A stretch of DNA of 33,159 nt from an uncultured Bacteroides sp. (lineage in GTDB: Bacteria > Bacteroidota > Bacteroidia > Bacteroidales > Bacteroidaceae). Where the stretch lies: positions 1-33,159 of the forward strand of contig CALADS010000091.1 of assembly GCA_937890825.1 (NCBI GenBank), read 5' to 3'. The notes under the pieces were generated by a model. It was not told the DNA's origin. It worked only from the letters and a program-made list of their open reading frames with translations, and ran no database searches. Position numbers and translations under genes: made by a program. Positions 30,881 through 33,159 of this stretch are shown here, piece after piece (positions within the stretch are counted from its first letter, which is position 1; every line of letters begins with the position of its first letter).

Positions 30881-31354
30881 ATGAAGAAGATTTTAATGAT
30901 CATCTGTTGTGCGTTTGCCGTGCTTTCGGCATCCGCACAGGACAAGAAACTCACGCTGAATGCCGGTTTCCTGTTCCCGAATACCTTGAATGCGATGATT
31001 GGTTACGAGCATCCGTTGAGCTATGGCAATGCCGTGGAAATCTATGGTGAAGTGGGGAATCATTGGCAGAAACCCACCTGTTGCCGCTTTTGGAAGGGGT
31101 ACTACTGGGATGGCGGGTTGGTCTATAAGCAGCGTTTGGTACGTTACAAGAACGGCATGCTCCGCTTCCGTTGGGGTCCTCAGTTCGGTGCCACCCAAAA
31201 GAAATTTTTCCTCAGTGTGGAAGCCGGCTTTGAATACAGCTATGTTTTTCAGAACGGCTGGGAGTTTTCGCTGATCCAGAAGAACAACGTCAACTTCCTG
31301 CATGGAGATACCTTCCGTAACGGACTCTTACTCGGTGTGAAGATTCCTTTTTAG
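30881..31354 (+). CDS. traO: TraO, small outer-membrane beta-barrel-like protein
   Basis: This 157-residue exported protein has a signal peptide ('MKKILMIICCAFAVLSASAQ') and repeated amphipathic strands typical of an 8-strand barrel. It ends in an aromatic residue ('LLLGVKIPF'), as outer-membrane barrels do. Position after TraN matches TraO of CTnDOT-like elements. It starts 12 bp after traN. Confidence 0.83.
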   Translation: MKKILMIICCAFAVLSASAQDKKLTLNAGFLFPNTLNAMIGYEHPLSYGNAVEIYGEVGNHWQKPTCCRFWKGYYWDGGLVYKQRLVRYKNGMLRFRWGPQFGATQKKFFLSVEAGFEYSYVFQNGWEFSLIQKNNVNFLHGDTFRNGLLLGVKIPF

Positions 31355-31376
31355 TATTCACTCAATCTGATGGCTT

Positions 31377-33159
31377 ATGGCATTCGAAGAAACCCGGGAA
31401 CAGCAACAGATGTACAACTACTTCCGCAGTTGCATCTATATCTTTCTCATCATCGAGATTGTGATGAATCTTCCCATTACGGCGGATAACCGTGTGACGC
31501 AGTTTATCCTGGACCTGTTGGGTAGATTCAAAGTCTTTAATTCTGTATCAGGCTGCAAGGTGGCAGAGCTAATCTGTATCTGTGTAGTCTGTATCGGAAC
31601 CAAGGCAAAGAAGGCGTTGAAGTTCAACGTGAAGACGATGGTCATCTATCCGGTGCTGGCTGGATTGACATTGGTCGGCATGTGCTTTATCTTTCACGGC
31701 ATGAATATCGGCATGAGCTGGTTCGGCTTTCCGGCCAACCGCATCCTCTATGCGCTCTGTTCGGTGGTGGGTACCATGCTGGTGCATCAGGGACTGGACG
31801 GCATCGCCAAGTACTACAACTACAAGGTGGGCGAAGACCGCTTCAACTTCGAGAACGAATCGTTCCAGCAGTCGGAGACTTTGGTAGCCAATGACTATTC
31901 GGTGAATATCCCGATGATTTACTACTGGAAGCAGAAGATGCACAAGGGCTGGATCAACATTATCAATCCCTTTCGTGGGACGATTGTACTGGGTACACCG
32001 GGTTCGGGTAAGTCATTTGGTATCATCGATCCGTTTATCCGTCAGCATGCTGCCAAGGGATTTGCTATTATGTGCTACGATTTTAAGTTCCCTACATTGG
32101 CCAAGACACTTTTCTATCAGTATTGCAAGAATAAAAAGGCACAAAGATTACCAAAAAACTGTGGCTTTCACATTATCAACTTTACGGACGTGGAGTATTC
32201 GGACCGCATCAATCCGATTCAGCGCAAGTACATTCCGGACCTGGCGGCAGCTTCGGAAACGGCTGCTACCTTGCTGGCTTCCCTGAACAAGGGAGGCGGT
32301 GAAAAGAAAGGCGGTTCGGAAGCGTTTTTTACCAACTCGGCAGAGAACTTTCTGGCGGCCATCATCTACTTTTTTGTCAATTTTCATCCGGTTGGATTCA
32401 AGAACGGCAAGAAACTGAAACGCTATATTTCGTTGGCGAAAGAACCGGAAGTACCCAAGGAGGAAACTACAGCTGGTCAATCACAAGAACAGCAACCGTC
32501 TTCTTCCAAAGAAACACCCTCTGAACAGCAGTCTGTGGATGCTTTCAAGGAGCAGACTAATTCCAAGGAGGAGTTACCGGAGGGAAATAAATTCGAGCTG
32601 GTGATACGCAACTGGGACGATTACCAAGCAATAGATGCCAAGAACAATGTCATCCTGGACTTCGTGGATGAGAACGGTAACGATGTATCAACGGATGAAG
32701 ACCGGATGTTCGTGGATTTGAACGGCTTCTCCTACAAAGACCGGACAGGGAAACTGGTGAAGATTGAGCGATGCTGGTATGAAGATGAAAATGGCAAGGA
32801 GGTAGAACCGGACACCATCACCGGGGAGTATTCGGACATGCCGCATGTTCTCTCTTTTCTGGGAAGACCCTACGACCAGGTGTTTAACATTCTGATGCAG
32901 GATGACAAGATTGCTTCCCTCATGGCTCCCTTCAAGAGTGCCTATGACAACAAGGCGAACGACCAGCTGGAAGGTATGGTGGGTACGCTGCGTGTCAATG
33001 CCGCCCGACTGGTATCTCCTGAAGCCTACTGGGTGTTTACGGGGGATGACTTCGACTTGAAGATTTCGGACAAGGCCAATCCGAGCTATTTGGTGATTGC
33101 CAACGACCCGGAGAAGGAACAGGTCATCGGTTCATTGAATGCACTGGTGCTGAACCGAC
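31377..33159 (+). CDS. mobC: type IV coupling protein (VirD4/TraD-like), 3' end cut off
   Basis: The start ATG at 31377 opens a reading frame of at least 594 codons that runs off the window. The protein has an N-terminal membrane domain with spans near 18-32, 62-74, 88-106 and 120-138. An ATPase domain follows, with Walker A 'GTPGSGKS' at 206-213. 'FFTNSAENFLAAIIYFFVN' (317-335) is characteristic of VirD4-like coupling proteins of Bacteroidales ICEs, called MobC in CTnDOT. Residues about 345-483 are an unusual insertion, first Gln/Ser/Glu-rich and then acidic, before the conserved 'YSDMPHVLSFLGRP'. It starts 22 bp after traO and should connect the relaxosome to the channel. Confidence 0.92.
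   Translation, partial: MAFEETREQQQMYNYFRSCIYIFLIIEIVMNLPITADNRVTQFILDLLGRFKVFNSVSGCKVAELICICVVCIGTKAKKALKFNVKTMVIYPVLAGLTLVGMCFIFHGMNIGMSWFGFPANRILYALCSVVGTMLVHQGLDGIAKYYNYKVGEDRFNFENESFQQSETLVANDYSVNIPMIYYWKQKMHKGWINIINPFRGTIVLGTPGSGKSFGIIDPFIRQHAAKGFAIMCYDFKFPTLAKTLFYQYCKNKKAQRLPKNCGFHIINFTDVEYSDRINPIQRKYIPDLAAASETAATLLASLNKGGGEKKGGSEAFFTNSAENFLAAIIYFFVNFHPVGFKNGKKLKRYISLAKEPEVPKEETTAGQSQEQQPSSSKETPSEQQSVDAFKEQTNSKEELPEGNKFELVIRNWDDYQAIDAKNNVILDFVDENGNDVSTDEDRMFVDLNGFSYKDRTGKLVKIERCWYEDENGKEVEPDTITGEYSDMPHVLSFLGRPYDQVFNILMQDDKIASLMAPFKSAYDNKANDQLEGMVGTLRVNAARLVSPEAYWVFTGDDFDLKISDKANPSYLVIANDPEKEQVIGSLNALVLNR

Overview
This window is Bacteroidales DNA, most like Prevotellaceae or Bacteroides. 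The clues are repeated sigma-ABfr-type promoters (TTTG, about 20 nt, TAnnTTTG), the lack of strong Shine-Dalgarno sites, secreted proteins ending in a 'GxYI..GKK' tail, and a complete CTnDOT-style traA-to-traO operon. Most of it appears to be an integrative conjugative element (ICE) inserted at a tRNA-Ser(UGA) gene. Only the left end and part of the transfer region are inside the window.

Layout. (1) 1-2048 is chromosomal flank with no convincing protein gene. It holds a probable structured RNA on the minus strand ending in a strong terminator at 411-371, and four 21-bp tandem repeats at 1576-1653. (2) tRNA-Ser lies at 2049-2133, with its promoter and terminator. A tyrosine recombinase follows at 2434-3654, preceded by a repeat-rich control region. 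(3) 3776-7144 is the mobilisation region: a small antisense membrane protein, an inverted-repeat-dense oriT candidate (4801-4987), a relaxosome accessory protein and a MOBP-type relaxase. (4) 7245-17254 is a cargo block between the mob and tra genes. It holds a DUF134/zinc-ribbon/NifX-like fusion with its own promoter and palindrome; a minus-strand lipoprotein plus secreted-protein operon with a long hairpin leader; and two minus-strand modules that each pair a large secreted protein (a metzincin metalloprotease, and a protein with possible beta-trefoil modules) with a short acidic peptide gene of one shared family. (5) 17589-17676 carries four repeats with an exact 22-bp period. From 17877 the tra operon runs rightward: ParA-like TraA, TraB, an HTH protein, TraD, TraE, TraF, the VirB4-like TraG, three secreted or periplasmic proteins, then TraJ, K, L, M, N and O. 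A VirD4-like coupling protein runs off the right edge.

How the genes work together. The integrase would excise and integrate the element at tRNA-Ser. The relaxase and its accessory protein would nick at oriT, and the coupling protein would deliver the relaxase-DNA complex to a type IV secretion channel built from the Tra proteins. The cargo encodes exported or envelope proteins and one probable metal-responsive DNA-binding protein, so it more likely affects host surface or extracellular activity than transfer.

The points most worth following are the repeated 'large secreted protein + ~55-residue acidic peptide' modules, the nested hairpin in the leader of the lipoprotein operon, the palindrome inside the promoter of the DUF134/NifX fusion, and the 22-bp repeats in front of the ParA-led operon. 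All functional assignments come from reading the sequence; no database search was made.
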